DNA of 64,000 nt, from assembly GCA_010202465.1 (NCBI GenBank), contig CP047919.1:558001-622000 (forward strand), read 5' to 3'. The DNA is from Candidatus Saccharibacteria bacterium oral taxon 488 (GTDB taxonomy: Bacteria > Patescibacteriota > Saccharimonadia > Saccharimonadales > Saccharimonadaceae). Below the pieces are notes generated by a model. That model saw only the letters and a list, made by a program, of their open reading frames with translations, made no database searches and had not been told where the DNA came from. The position numbers and the translations under genes are program-made. Shown piece by piece: positions 38,459 through 46,145 of this stretch. The first letter of the stretch is position 1. Each line of letters begins with the position of its first letter.

Positions 38459-39586
38459 CTACACCACTAGGCATTCGGTGTTGTAATCCCTGTCAACAGC
38501 TATAGCTAACATCCGCATATCACGCCCCTCGTGTTGCGGATGTTTTATCATAAATAGCTCAGCTGCAAAGCGCATTTGTCGCTGTTTTTTGTTGGTAATC
38601 GCCGCCAAGCCATCACCATATCTGGAATTCTTGCGATATTTGACTTCGGAGAAATACAGCACATCATCTTTTATGCTGACGATGTCAATCTCGCAGTACC
38701 GTGTCCGCCAGTTGCGGGCAATGATCTCATGTCCGTCCGCCACTAGCTGATCCGCTGCTACTTGCTCACCCCTATCCCCAATTTGGCGAGTTGTTGCTAA
38801 TTTTTCCGTTTCTGGAGCGGTATTTGGTACATCGATTTGCATAACATCTTCGGTGCCTACAAAATCGACTGGAGTGATATCCTCGGAAAAAATTTGGGCA
38901 ACTTTACGTGGGTCCCGAATTATTTTCTGAGGATATCCGACAGGCGACTCATTCGGTAGAGCACTTGACTTTTTTCGGTGCAGATTCTGTGAATTCATGC
39001 TACCCACATACTTCTGTAGCGGTGCAAAACTCAGCCGATGCAGCGGCGTCACGCCCAACCGCTCAATTGCCGTACGGTGCTTGGCCACGCCATAGCCAGC
39101 ATTTGACGCGAAGCCATACCCTGGATAGACCACGTCTTGCTCGGCCATAAACTGGTCGCGCGCTACTTTAGCGATAATCGATGCCGCCGACACACCGGGG
39201 ATCAAACCATCGGCCTTGGCCATCACTGTCACGTATTGCTCTAGCGCCGTATCCGCTAAGAAATTCACCGTCCCGTCAATGATAATTTCATCAAACGCCA
39301 CATTATTCGCTTTGCATTGCAACTGAATTTGCTTGACCGCCCGCCGCGTTGCCAGTCGCAACGCCTGGCTCATGCCAACGTCGTCCAATTCCCTGGCACT
39401 CACCCAGCCCAGCGCCCAGGCAGCCGCCTGCTCGCGAATCACCCCATCTAAAACCTCGCGGCGTTTTTTAGTCAATTTTTTACTGTCGTTTAGCCCTTCA
39501 ATCTCAGCACCACCCAAAATCACTGCGCCCACCACCAATGGCCCAGCCCACGGACCGCGCCCAACTTCATCAATGCCGAGAATCAT
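38459..39586 (-). CDS. rnhB: RNase HII fused to a YraN-type nuclease-like domain
   Basis: 375 residues. Residues 1-195 are a complete RNase HII, which removes ribonucleotides from DNA: GIDEVGRGPWAGP with catalytic Asp-Glu, LNDSKKLT, IIDGTVNF, ADGLIPGVSAASIIAKVARD, KHRTAIERLGVTPLHR. After a linker of about 70 residues, residues 266-375 match the YraN/UPF0102 fold of the restriction-endonuclease superfamily: GDRGEQVAADQL, ARNWRTRYCEIDIV, FSEVKYRK. In many bacteria rnhB and yraN are neighbours; here they are one frame with no stop between. A frameshift error seems unlikely because the linker reads normally. Overlaps the VanZ-like gene by 17 bp. Confidence 0.92.
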   Translation of the reverse strand: MILGIDEVGRGPWAGPLVVGAVILGGAEIEGLNDSKKLTKKRREVLDGVIREQAAAWALGWVSARELDDVGMSQALRLATRRAVKQIQLQCKANNVAFDEIIIDGTVNFLADTALEQYVTVMAKADGLIPGVSAASIIAKVARDQFMAEQDVVYPGYGFASNAGYGVAKHRTAIERLGVTPLHRLSFAPLQKYVGSMNSQNLHRKKSSALPNESPVGYPQKIIRDPRKVAQIFSEDITPVDFVGTEDVMQIDVPNTAPETEKLATTRQIGDRGEQVAADQLVADGHEIIARNWRTRYCEIDIVSIKDDVLYFSEVKYRKNSRYGDGLAAITNKKQRQMRFAAELFMIKHPQHEGRDMRMLAIAVDRDYNTECLVV

Positions 39587-40079
39587 GCGCGCGCTGACCC
39601 TTTTTCACATCCTTTTTTACGCCCGAACGTATGAGCACCCAGCCGATCCACACCGCCGTCGCACCCAGCGTATTTGCCAAAATATCCCAATTGGTATCGT
39701 CCAGCGTGATACGCGCCAGCCCTACCTTAACCATCAATAATTCCGCCAGTTCATTGATACAGCCCAGCGCCGACACCAACGCAAACACCGAGAACGCCAT
39801 CACCAACCAGTGCGCCCGCCAGCGTGTCGCCAGCACCAAATATACCCACACTAGTCCCGTAAACAACCCGCCGCCCACGAAATGCGTCGTAAAACTGGTG
39901 TCTCGCCCCTCAATCAGCGGCGACGGCAAATACCACGAGATGAAAAACAGCACGCACGCAACATATAGCAGCCAGCGGTACTTTACTTCATCGGTAAAAC
40001 CCTGGCGGCGCAACACGTACGGCACCGCAAATGCCAAAGTCACCGGAACAAATACAGAGATATAGTGAAAGATCGACAT
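39570..40079 (-). CDS. VanZ-like membrane protein
   Basis: 169 residues from ATG 40079 (a start at 40136 is possible, but a TATAAT box ends 6 nt before 40079). Four to five membrane segments. The NELAELLMV...DDTNWDILANTLGA stretch recalls the E...D..D...N..G pattern of VanZ-like proteins, and the C-terminus is basic (KKDVKKGQRAHDSRH). Its 3' end overlaps rnhB by 17 bp, so the two are co-transcribed. Role unknown. Confidence 0.72.
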   Translation of the reverse strand: MSIFHYISVFVPVTLAFAVPYVLRRQGFTDEVKYRWLLYVACVLFFISWYLPSPLIEGRDTSFTTHFVGGGLFTGLVWVYLVLATRWRAHWLVMAFSVFALVSALGCINELAELLMVKVGLARITLDDTNWDILANTLGATAVWIGWVLIRSGVKKDVKKGQRAHDSRH

Positions 40080-40085
40080 ATTGGC

Positions 40086-40091
40086 ATTATA
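40086..40091 (-). promoter_or_regulatory. -10 box of the VanZ-like gene (leaderless)
   Basis: TATAAT on the minus strand, ending 6 nt before ATG 40079, just beyond the putative rplS terminator. Confidence 0.6.
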
Positions 40092-40102
40092 CCATGAGAA
40101 AA

Positions 40103-40122
40103 CCGCCCCCCAGAGAGAGCGG
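40103..40122 (-). terminator. Putative terminator of rplS
   Basis: On the minus strand a stem CCGC...GCGG with a 12-nt loop is followed by TTTTC, 20 bp after the rplS stop. The stem is short, so confidence is modest. Confidence 0.5.
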
Positions 40123-40142
40123 CCTATGTGTCTCAAAACTAA

Positions 40143-40664
40143 TTACGCTTCTTTGTGGCGAGCTGCGACCTCGGCAGCCTTGACGTCAAGTTCTGCCTGA
40201 GCAGCGTCTTTTTCGGCTTGCTTGGCAGCGGCAGCCTGTGCGGCCTCCTCTTTCAAGCGTTCAGCTTCTGCTTCAGCCTTGGCGTCATGCACGTTGTTGA
40301 CAGCTACGCGGTCAAAGTTTTTGGCAGTCAAGCGAGCTGATTTACCAGAGCGCTTACGCAAGAAGCTGAGGAACTTGCGGCGAACCTTAGCGCGGCGAAC
40401 AATTTCCACTTTCTCGATCAGCGGACTGTGCAGCAAGAATGATTTTTCCACGCCAACGCCTGAGGCAATTTTACGAACGGTGATGCGTGAGGTGTGTGAC
40501 TGTTTGTTGTCGGTGCGAATAACCACACCTTCAAACATCTGGATACGCTCTTTGTTGCCTTCCTTAATTTTCTGGTACACACGCACGGTGTCACCACTGC
40601 GGACATCAACAACTGCTTGCTTTTTCTGTGCTTGATTGACTTTGTTGATTAGTTCAAAACTCAT
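40143..40664 (-). CDS. rplS: Ribosomal protein L19 with an Ala/Glu/Lys-rich C-terminal extension
   Basis: 173 residues. Residues 1-115 are standard L19 of the large subunit (SGDTVRVYQKIKEGNKERIQ, FEGVVI, SFLLHSPLIEKVEIVRRAKVRR, FLRKRSGKSAR). After about residue 120 comes a charged helical tail (EAEAERLKEEAAQAAAAKQA and on) of some 50 residues that typical L19 lacks. Monocistronic, with AGAGGA before the ATG and a leader of over 100 nt in the 176-bp gap to the malic enzyme gene; no clear riboswitch was seen there. Confidence 0.93.
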   Translation of the reverse strand: MSFELINKVNQAQKKQAVVDVRSGDTVRVYQKIKEGNKERIQMFEGVVIRTDNKQSHTSRITVRKIASGVGVEKSFLLHSPLIEKVEIVRRAKVRRKFLSFLRKRSGKSARLTAKNFDRVAVNNVHDAKAEAEAERLKEEAAQAAAAKQAEKDAAQAELDVKAAEVAARHKEA

Positions 40665-40827
40665 ACTGTTTTCCTCTGTTTCGGGATCTTAACAGCTGGC
40701 CATATAGTTGTATCCCTATAGCTCCACACTGAAAGACTCGATATTTAATGTCACCGATACAATTAGTTATCAATTCTAGCACAATTACCCAAAGATAGCA
40801 ACTCCTGAAAACTTCACCAAACTGCGC

Positions 40828-40833
40828 TATAAT
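40828..40833 (+). promoter_or_regulatory. -10 box of the malic enzyme gene (leaderless)
   Basis: TATAAT ending 7 nt before the ATG at 40841. Confidence 0.65.
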
Positions 40834-40840
40834 TGACCGC

Positions 40841-41974
40841 ATGGATTACAATACACTAGCACTTGAATTACACAAGAAATATAAGGGTAAAATTACTACC
40901 AGCTTGCGCGACCAGGAGAAACTGGACCGTGACAAATTAAGCGCCTATTACAGCCCAGGCGTGGGTGCGGTCAGCCAGGCGATTGCCGAAAACCCAGCGG
41001 ATTTACCAAAGTACACCTGGACGAATAATCTAGTCGGCGTGATTTCTGACGGCTCAGCGATTTTAGGCTTGGGCGATTTGGGACCGAAAGCCGCCATGCC
41101 GGTGATGGAAGGCAAGGCGCTGCTGTTCAAGCATTTCGCTAATGTCGACGCTGTGCCGGTTGTACTGGACGTTCACCAACCAGAAGAAATTATTGCCACG
41201 ATCAAGGCAATCGCACCGAGCTTTGGGGCGATTAACCTGGAAGACATCGCCGCACCAAAATGTTTTGAGATTGAAGAGCGCCTGAAGGCTGAGCTGGACA
41301 TCCCCGTGTTTCATGACGACCAACATGGTACAGCGATAGTGGTGTTGGCGGGGCTGATCAATGCCGCGAAATTGACGAGACGAAATTTGGCAGACTGTAA
41401 ATTTGTAGTCATTGGCGCGGGCGCAGCCGGTACGGCCATCATCAAATTATTGCACTTATACGGCGCGAGGAGCATCATGGCAGTAGATAGCCGCGGCATT
41501 GTTGGTGCGTCTCGCACTGATTTGAATGCGGAAAAAACTGCACTGTTAGAATACGTCGACGCTTCACAATCCGGCTCCATTGACGACGCCATCACCGATG
41601 CTGACGTATTTATTGGTGTGTCGCGCGCTGGGCTGCTCACACCTGAATTGGTACAGAAAATGGCCGAGGATCCAATCATCTTTGCCCTGGCAAACCCGGT
41701 ACCAGAAATCATGCCAGACGTCGCCCGAGAGGCGGGCGTAGCAGTCATCGCTACTGGCCGCAGCGATTTTCCAAACCAAATTAATAATTCCCTGGCCTTC
41801 CCAGGTATCTTCCGCGGGGCGCTCGATCATGGTGTGAAAAAAATCACCGACCAGCACAAACTCGCAGCAGCCAAAGCACTGGCGGCACTAGTTGAAAACC
41901 CAACGGCCGATGAAGTCATTCCTTCGCCATTTGATGAGCGAGTGCCGTCAACCGTCGCTCGTGTTATCACATAA
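40841..41974 (+). CDS. NAD(P)-dependent malic enzyme
   Basis: 377-residue short-form malic enzyme converting malate to pyruvate and CO2. Motifs: YYSPGVGAVSQAI, SDGSAILGLGDLGPKAAMPVMEGK, INLEDIAAPKCFEIE with metal-binding acids, PVFHDDQHGTAIV, and the Rossmann motif VIGAGAAGTAI. It ends in a complete dinucleotide-binding domain (FALANPVPEI). Monocistronic. Together with lactate dehydrogenase (46803-47729) it would feed a pyruvate-to-lactate redox step. Confidence 0.93.
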   Translation: MDYNTLALELHKKYKGKITTSLRDQEKLDRDKLSAYYSPGVGAVSQAIAENPADLPKYTWTNNLVGVISDGSAILGLGDLGPKAAMPVMEGKALLFKHFANVDAVPVVLDVHQPEEIIATIKAIAPSFGAINLEDIAAPKCFEIEERLKAELDIPVFHDDQHGTAIVVLAGLINAAKLTRRNLADCKFVVIGAGAAGTAIIKLLHLYGARSIMAVDSRGIVGASRTDLNAEKTALLEYVDASQSGSIDDAITDADVFIGVSRAGLLTPELVQKMAEDPIIFALANPVPEIMPDVAREAGVAVIATGRSDFPNQINNSLAFPGIFRGALDHGVKKITDQHKLAAAKALAALVENPTADEVIPSPFDERVPSTVARVIT

Positions 41975-42048
41975 CCCTATTCGCATATGCTAACAATCAT
42001 AATGGAAACCGTCGGAGTGATGGCCTTAGCGTGGCTTTTTGATGTCCA

Positions 42049-43671
42049 CTAGATAACTCGATTAACTTCCTCAAGTGTCGTCTCGCCGCGCAAAGCCGCT
42101 AGCACGCCCGCCTGCAGCAGCGTCACCATGCCATGTTTCTTGGCTGTAGCCTCAATCGCCTCGGTGTGCACATCAGCAATATCGCCACGTAGAAACTTCT
42201 GAATTTCCTCAGTCACCACCAATTGCTCCATCACTGGGATACGCCCCTTGTAGCCAAACGGCACCTCGTCGGTCGCCACGGGTCGCCACAGCTTGAACGT
42301 ATCAAGATCAGGACAATCAACATGTGACGGTAGATCCCGCAAGACCTCCTTTACCCAGTTGCGTGTTGCCTCATCTGGTTCATACTCTTCCTTGCTCTCA
42401 TCATGCAGGCGCCGCACCAGCCGCTGAGCGATCAGTAGTCGCACCGCTGAACTAAAAATTGGATTCTGCCCGATCATATCAATAATTCGACTAAACGCCG
42501 CTGACGTCGAGTTAGCATGAAAGCTTGACAGCACCAGATGCCCGGTAATCGACGCCTGAATTGCTGTCTTGGCGGTTTCCTGATCACGAATCTCACCAAC
42601 CATCACCACGTCTGGGTCAAGACGTAACACGCTACGCAGCCCATCATCAAACCGCTGGCCAGCCGCCGTATCAATCGGGATCTGCGTAATGCCGGGAATG
42701 GTATTTTCTACTGGATCTTCCAGTGTAATCACTTTACGATCCGGCGTATTGAGCGCATTGAGAATGCTGTACAAAGTCGTTGACTTACCCGAGCCAGTTG
42801 GCCCAACTAACAGCACCAGACCACGCGGATGGGAAATGATCTCATCAATTTGCGCCCGCTCAGCCGCACCGATACTGAGCAAGTCTAGGTTCAACATCGA
42901 GGTGTCAAAATTAAATAAGCGCAGCACTACGTCTTGACCATACATGGTTGGCACTGCTTCGACACGGAGGTTAAGGAGGTGTGATATACCGTCACGATGG
43001 ATTTCTTGCTGCATGTGCCCCGACTGCGGCTCATTGGACGCCGTCGAAATATTTGCTCGCGAAGCCAGCGCCGCCATGATAACTCGATAACGATCACGGC
43101 CCAGCTCCGCCACCGAGTGCAGCGCGCCATCAACGCGCATCCGCACCCGAATAGTATCGCGCTGATTCTCAATATGAATATCCGACGCATTCAGCCGATC
43201 CGCCTGATCGATCAAATAGTTAAACACGTCGTTCGTGCCGACGGTCGCTAATGTCTGGCTGACCTGCTGGAGTGTGTCACTATCACCCTCTTTGGCAATT
43301 TCGATATTATCATAAATCACTTTCTTTGGCGGATCAAATCGCAGCATTAACGACCTAAAGCCCGAGGCCGATATTAGAAAGAACTTAGCAATAATACCCT
43401 GCTCGCGGTAGTTATTAGTCATCGTTGCTACTAATGATTGTGGTGTCTGTGACGTAATGCCAAACCGATATGACTGCTCGTCAGGGTTTATCGCCAGCGG
43501 CACAACGTGTCCGTTATACATCTCTTCAATCGTCAAAATATCACGAATCAGCGGAATTGTCTGCTCAAACTCGCGAGCATCCAGATACTGCAGGCCTAAA
43601 ATCGCCGCTCGTTTCCGGGTCGCGTCTTCATCTTGATCGCGACGTTGTTGTTGAATTCGATCTTCATCCAT
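42049..43671 (-). CDS. pilB: PilB/GspE-type type IV pilus assembly ATPase
   Basis: Hexameric ATPase driving pilus extension. 540 residues from ATG 43671 (a TTG lies one codon earlier). Walker A GPTGSGKST, Asp box (VITLEDPVENTIPGITQ), Walker B (LDPDVVMVGEIRDQETAKT) and His box (ITGHLVLSSFHANST) are all present. The C-terminal region normally carries a four-Cys zinc site; here it reads RRLHDESKEEYEP with no such Cys pairs, then GYKGRIPVMEQL. No other pilus assembly gene (pilC, pilM-O, prepilin peptidase) adjoins it. TATAAT ends 7 nt before the ATG. Confidence 0.9.
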   Translation of the reverse strand: MDEDRIQQQRRDQDEDATRKRAAILGLQYLDAREFEQTIPLIRDILTIEEMYNGHVVPLAINPDEQSYRFGITSQTPQSLVATMTNNYREQGIIAKFFLISASGFRSLMLRFDPPKKVIYDNIEIAKEGDSDTLQQVSQTLATVGTNDVFNYLIDQADRLNASDIHIENQRDTIRVRMRVDGALHSVAELGRDRYRVIMAALASRANISTASNEPQSGHMQQEIHRDGISHLLNLRVEAVPTMYGQDVVLRLFNFDTSMLNLDLLSIGAAERAQIDEIISHPRGLVLLVGPTGSGKSTTLYSILNALNTPDRKVITLEDPVENTIPGITQIPIDTAAGQRFDDGLRSVLRLDPDVVMVGEIRDQETAKTAIQASITGHLVLSSFHANSTSAAFSRIIDMIGQNPIFSSAVRLLIAQRLVRRLHDESKEEYEPDEATRNWVKEVLRDLPSHVDCPDLDTFKLWRPVATDEVPFGYKGRIPVMEQLVVTEEIQKFLRGDIADVHTEAIEATAKKHGMVTLLQAGVLAALRGETTLEEVNRVI

Positions 43672-43678
43672 CAACCTT

Positions 43679-43684
43679 ATTATA
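43679..43684 (-). promoter_or_regulatory. -10 box of pilB (leaderless)
   Basis: TATAAT on the minus strand, 7 nt before the ATG at 43671; divergent from the next promoter. Confidence 0.65.
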
Positions 43685-43711
43685 GCAAAAAGCTTATCCT
43701 TGGGCGAGTGC

Positions 43712-43717
43712 TATAAT
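43712..43717 (+). promoter_or_regulatory. -10 box of the SpoU methyltransferase gene (leaderless)
   Basis: TATAAT ending 6 nt before the ATG at 43724. Confidence 0.65.
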
Positions 43718-43723
43718 GATATC

Positions 43724-44257
43724 ATGCCAGAAATTACCCTCCTCATGCACAATATTCGCTCGACGTACAATGTCGGTGCAATTATGAGAACAGCCGAAGG
43801 CTTTGGCGTCAGACAAATTATCTTTAGCGGCTATACGCCGTACCCCGATTTACGATTAGCCGATCCCCGGTCTATCGATCCAAGGCTGCCGCACATTACC
43901 GAAAGGTTGACCGCCCAGATTCACAAGACTGCGCTAGGCGCAGAAACAATGCTGCCCTTTAGCTACGTAGTTGATATTCACCAGTGGTTGGCGGAGAATG
44001 CCAGCAGGGAACGCTTACCTGTGATTGCCCTAGAGCAGTCAGCGTCGAGCACAGAGCTCAATACGTTCCGGCCACCAACCCGCTTTGCCCTACTCCTCGG
44101 CGAGGAGGTCTATGGCATTGAGCCGGACATTCTAGCGCGGTGCGATCACATTGTCGAAATCCCCATGCAGGGTGCTAAAGAGTCATTTAATGTCTCAGTT
44201 GCGGCCGGTATCGCACTCTACGGCCTCTGTTTTTCGCTAAATATAACCCCGGGCTAG
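43724..44257 (+). CDS. SpoU/TrmH-family RNA methyltransferase
   Basis: 177 residues from ATG 43724, set by the -10 box. The three SPOUT motifs are present: 1, N-x-RSTYNVGAIMRTAEGFGV near the start; 2, ALLLGEEVYGIEPDIL; 3, EIPMQGAKESFNVSVAAGIA. These form the trefoil knot that binds S-adenosylmethionine. It probably 2'-O-methylates a ribose in tRNA or rRNA; the target cannot be told. The 3' end overlaps the next converging gene by 4 bp. Confidence 0.9.
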   Translation: MPEITLLMHNIRSTYNVGAIMRTAEGFGVRQIIFSGYTPYPDLRLADPRSIDPRLPHITERLTAQIHKTALGAETMLPFSYVVDIHQWLAENASRERLPVIALEQSASSTELNTFRPPTRFALLLGEEVYGIEPDILARCDHIVEIPMQGAKESFNVSVAAGIALYGLCFSLNITPG

Positions 44258-44586
44258 ATCATAATCCCTACGGGCGTAAATGATGTCACAATTGCCATTA
44301 AAATCAGCGTCACGTACCAAATCTTGCGATTAAATTGATACTTCTCGACCGACACCACTAAAAGCAGGCCGACAATCAGTCCAACCGGCAGCGCCTGGAT
44401 CGCTACCACACCCAGCTCAATCGGCTGCTTCAGTCGCAACCACAATGCCGCCAGCACGACACACACCACCAACTTTACGAAAAAGGTGCTGTCATTTTCA
44501 TACAGCCGCTCCCGACCTTTGCGGTTGGTAATGATACTTGCCTTTGAGCGATTACGAGCGTACGTTCGTGATTTTTGTTTTGCCAT
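44254..44586 (-). CDS. Small membrane protein, unknown function
   Basis: 110 residues from ATG 44586; upstream ATGs at 44601 and 44640 are less likely because a TATGAT -10 (44607-44602) and the VCBS terminator lie there. A basic N-terminus rich in Lys/Arg (MAKQKSRTYARNRSKAS) is followed by three hydrophobic segments. Family not recognised. Confidence 0.6.
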   Translation of the reverse strand: MAKQKSRTYARNRSKASIITNRKGRERLYENDSTFFVKLVVCVVLAALWLRLKQPIELGVVAIQALPVGLIVGLLLVVSVEKYQFNRKIWYVTLILMAIVTSFTPVGIMI

Positions 44587-44626
44587 AAGCTTTTTTATCA
44601 TATCATACCAGGCGCACCATAGCAAA

Positions 44627-44653
44627 GCAGCCCCGCACACAAAGCGAGGCTGC
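44627..44653 (-). terminator. Rho-independent terminator of the VCBS gene
   Basis: Arms 44627-44636 and 44644-44653 form a 10-bp stem (one G-T pair) with a 7-nt loop, followed by TTTGCT on the minus strand. It lies 27 bp after the VCBS stop. Confidence 0.7.
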
Positions 44654-44679
44654 CCTAAGTTTAGGTTACGAGAAATAAA

Positions 44680-45579
44680 TTACCACATATTTGTCAGGTG
44701 GACCGACTTAAATCCATTCCAGCCGTGACCAACTTCTATTGAACCACTACTAAACGGCCAATTCATATTGCCGCTATTTGTATATTGCAGCAACCGTCCA
44801 TCTTTCGTCCGGCCAACAATATCCGCCAAGCTATCGGCATTCATATTACCGAGCATAATAGTATCAAATCCATTCCAGCCGTGACCGATTTGACGACCAC
44901 TCTCAAACATTGTTGTCTTGTTGTCGCGTCCACGATTGAGATATGCCCACATCGTACCGTCCCGGTGTACCGCGACGATGTCATCATAGCCATCCCCATT
45001 TAAGTCACCAGCGATAATTGATCGAAAATTCTTCCAGCCATAACCAATCTGACGAGCCTCATCTGACACAAAATCATACACTCCTTCAAGCTTCTTGTAG
45101 CGTAGATAAACTTTGCCTGCCATCAGGTTACCGTTGTTATCAACATAAACATGTGAGGCCGGGCTGTCTTTACCGTGCAGCTTGGCGAACACTGCATCAC
45201 CCTGATAGTCGATATCGCTGGCGACTGGCTTGTCAGCAAATGGTGTCGTCGTGGAGCCATTATTGCGGAACACTTGAGCCTTTTGATTTTTTGGGTAGGC
45301 AACAATATCCGGACGACCATCACCGTCCATATCGGCGAATGTAATGTTTGTGTACCCGTCAAATCCCTGACCGATCTTTGTTGAACCGCCGCTAAATGGC
45401 CAGCCCGGAATAGCGTTATTCTGATACAGCCACAACGAGCCGTCCTTATTCAGGCCAATCGCATCACTGAAAGCAGCGACATTCTCGATAGCATTCGCAA
45501 CCGGTGCACCACTCAGCACCAAGCCAAACACCGTCGCCGACAGCCCGAGCACCGTTACTGTTTTCTTTAGTATTCCCAT
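44680..45579 (-). CDS. Secreted VCBS/FG-GAP repeat protein
   Basis: 299 residues from ATG 45579, chosen because GGAGG lies 5 nt upstream; an ATG at 45597 is in frame. A signal peptide (1-27, basic start, hydrophobic core, then APVANA before IENV) gives export. The mature part is a propeller of FG-GAP/VCBS repeats with calcium-binding loops: DMDGDGRPDIVAY, DLNGDGYDDIVAV, NMNADSLADIVGR, and repeated GxGWxGF/W-x-YxN units. This style is common in Streptomyces and other actinobacterial secreted proteins. No catalytic domain. Likely binds a surface partner; ligand unknown. Confidence 0.85.
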   Translation of the reverse strand: MGILKKTVTVLGLSATVFGLVLSGAPVANAIENVAAFSDAIGLNKDGSLWLYQNNAIPGWPFSGGSTKIGQGFDGYTNITFADMDGDGRPDIVAYPKNQKAQVFRNNGSTTTPFADKPVASDIDYQGDAVFAKLHGKDSPASHVYVDNNGNLMAGKVYLRYKKLEGVYDFVSDEARQIGYGWKNFRSIIAGDLNGDGYDDIVAVHRDGTMWAYLNRGRDNKTTMFESGRQIGHGWNGFDTIMLGNMNADSLADIVGRTKDGRLLQYTNSGNMNWPFSSGSIEVGHGWNGFKSVHLTNMW

Positions 45580-45651
45580 ACATCCCTCCACCGTCATAGA
45601 CGGTATTTATTTAGTACACTCCTACCGTACTACGTTTTCTACATAAAAACA

Positions 45652-45678
45652 ATCCCGCTTATGCTTATCAAGCGGGAT
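45652..45678 (-). terminator. Rho-independent terminator of rpsJ
   Basis: Perfect 9-bp arms ATCCCGCTT (45652-45660) and AAGCGGGAT (45670-45678), followed on the minus strand by TGTTTTTATG. It separates rpsJ from the VCBS gene. Confidence 0.85.
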
Positions 45679-45709
45679 CGTGGTAAATTCTGCTGTACGA
45701 TTAGGAAAA

Positions 45710-46027
45710 TTACATCCGAATCTCAGCGTCAACACCAGCCGGTAAGCTCAGATTCTGCAGGCTATCAATCGTTTTTGGTGTGGCATTGGTAATGTCAATA
45801 AGGCGCTTATGGGTGCGCATCTCGTAACTCTCGCCGCCCATTTTGTAGACGTGCGGGCTCTTTACCACCGTGTAGGTGCTGCGACGAGTCGGCAGCGGCA
45901 CAGGGCCAGCTACGCTCGCGCCGGTGCGAATTGCCGTATCGATAATTTGTTTTGCTGACTGGTCGATGACTTTATGGTCGTACGCTTTCAGGCGAATACG
46001 AATCTTGATACCAGTGTCTTGAGCCAT
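45710..46027 (-). CDS. rpsJ: Ribosomal protein S10
   Basis: 105 residues from ATG 46027 with AAGGAGG 4-5 nt upstream; the frame continues upstream but that part lies in the leader. Typical S10: [52 protein letters not shown]. In most bacteria rpsJ heads the S10 ribosomal operon; here a terminator follows directly, so it is transcribed alone. Confidence 0.96.
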   Translation of the reverse strand: MAQDTGIKIRIRLKAYDHKVIDQSAKQIIDTAIRTGASVAGPVPLPTRRSTYTVVKSPHVYKMGGESYEMRTHKRLIDITNATPKTIDSLQNLSLPAGVDAEIRM

Positions 46028-46125
46028 AGCTCCTCCTTTATGTGCGACTCCGTAACCTCTGCTCACGTCCATGCCTCGCGGACGGCCGAGTTCTCGGAGT
46101 AAATTAATACTGCCCGGCAATTATA
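46028..46125 (-). promoter_or_regulatory. rpsJ promoter and structured leader
   Basis: A TATAAT box (46125-46120) starts a leader of about 85 nt. Two alternative pairings are visible: an outer ACTCCG/CGGAGT closure (46047-46052 with 46095-46100) enclosing CGTCC/GGACG (46066-46070 with 46080-46084), and a local hairpin CCGAG-TT-CTCGG (46086-46097) that shares bases with the outer arm. Mutually exclusive folds suggest autoregulation, which remains to be shown. Confidence 0.45.
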
Positions 46126-46145
46126 TCACAATACCTGAAGTATGG

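Noticed and set aside
39570..40136. Longer start (40136) for the VanZ-like protein
   Set aside because: The extension would run through the -10 box and the rplS terminator; ATG 40079 has the leaderless spacing.
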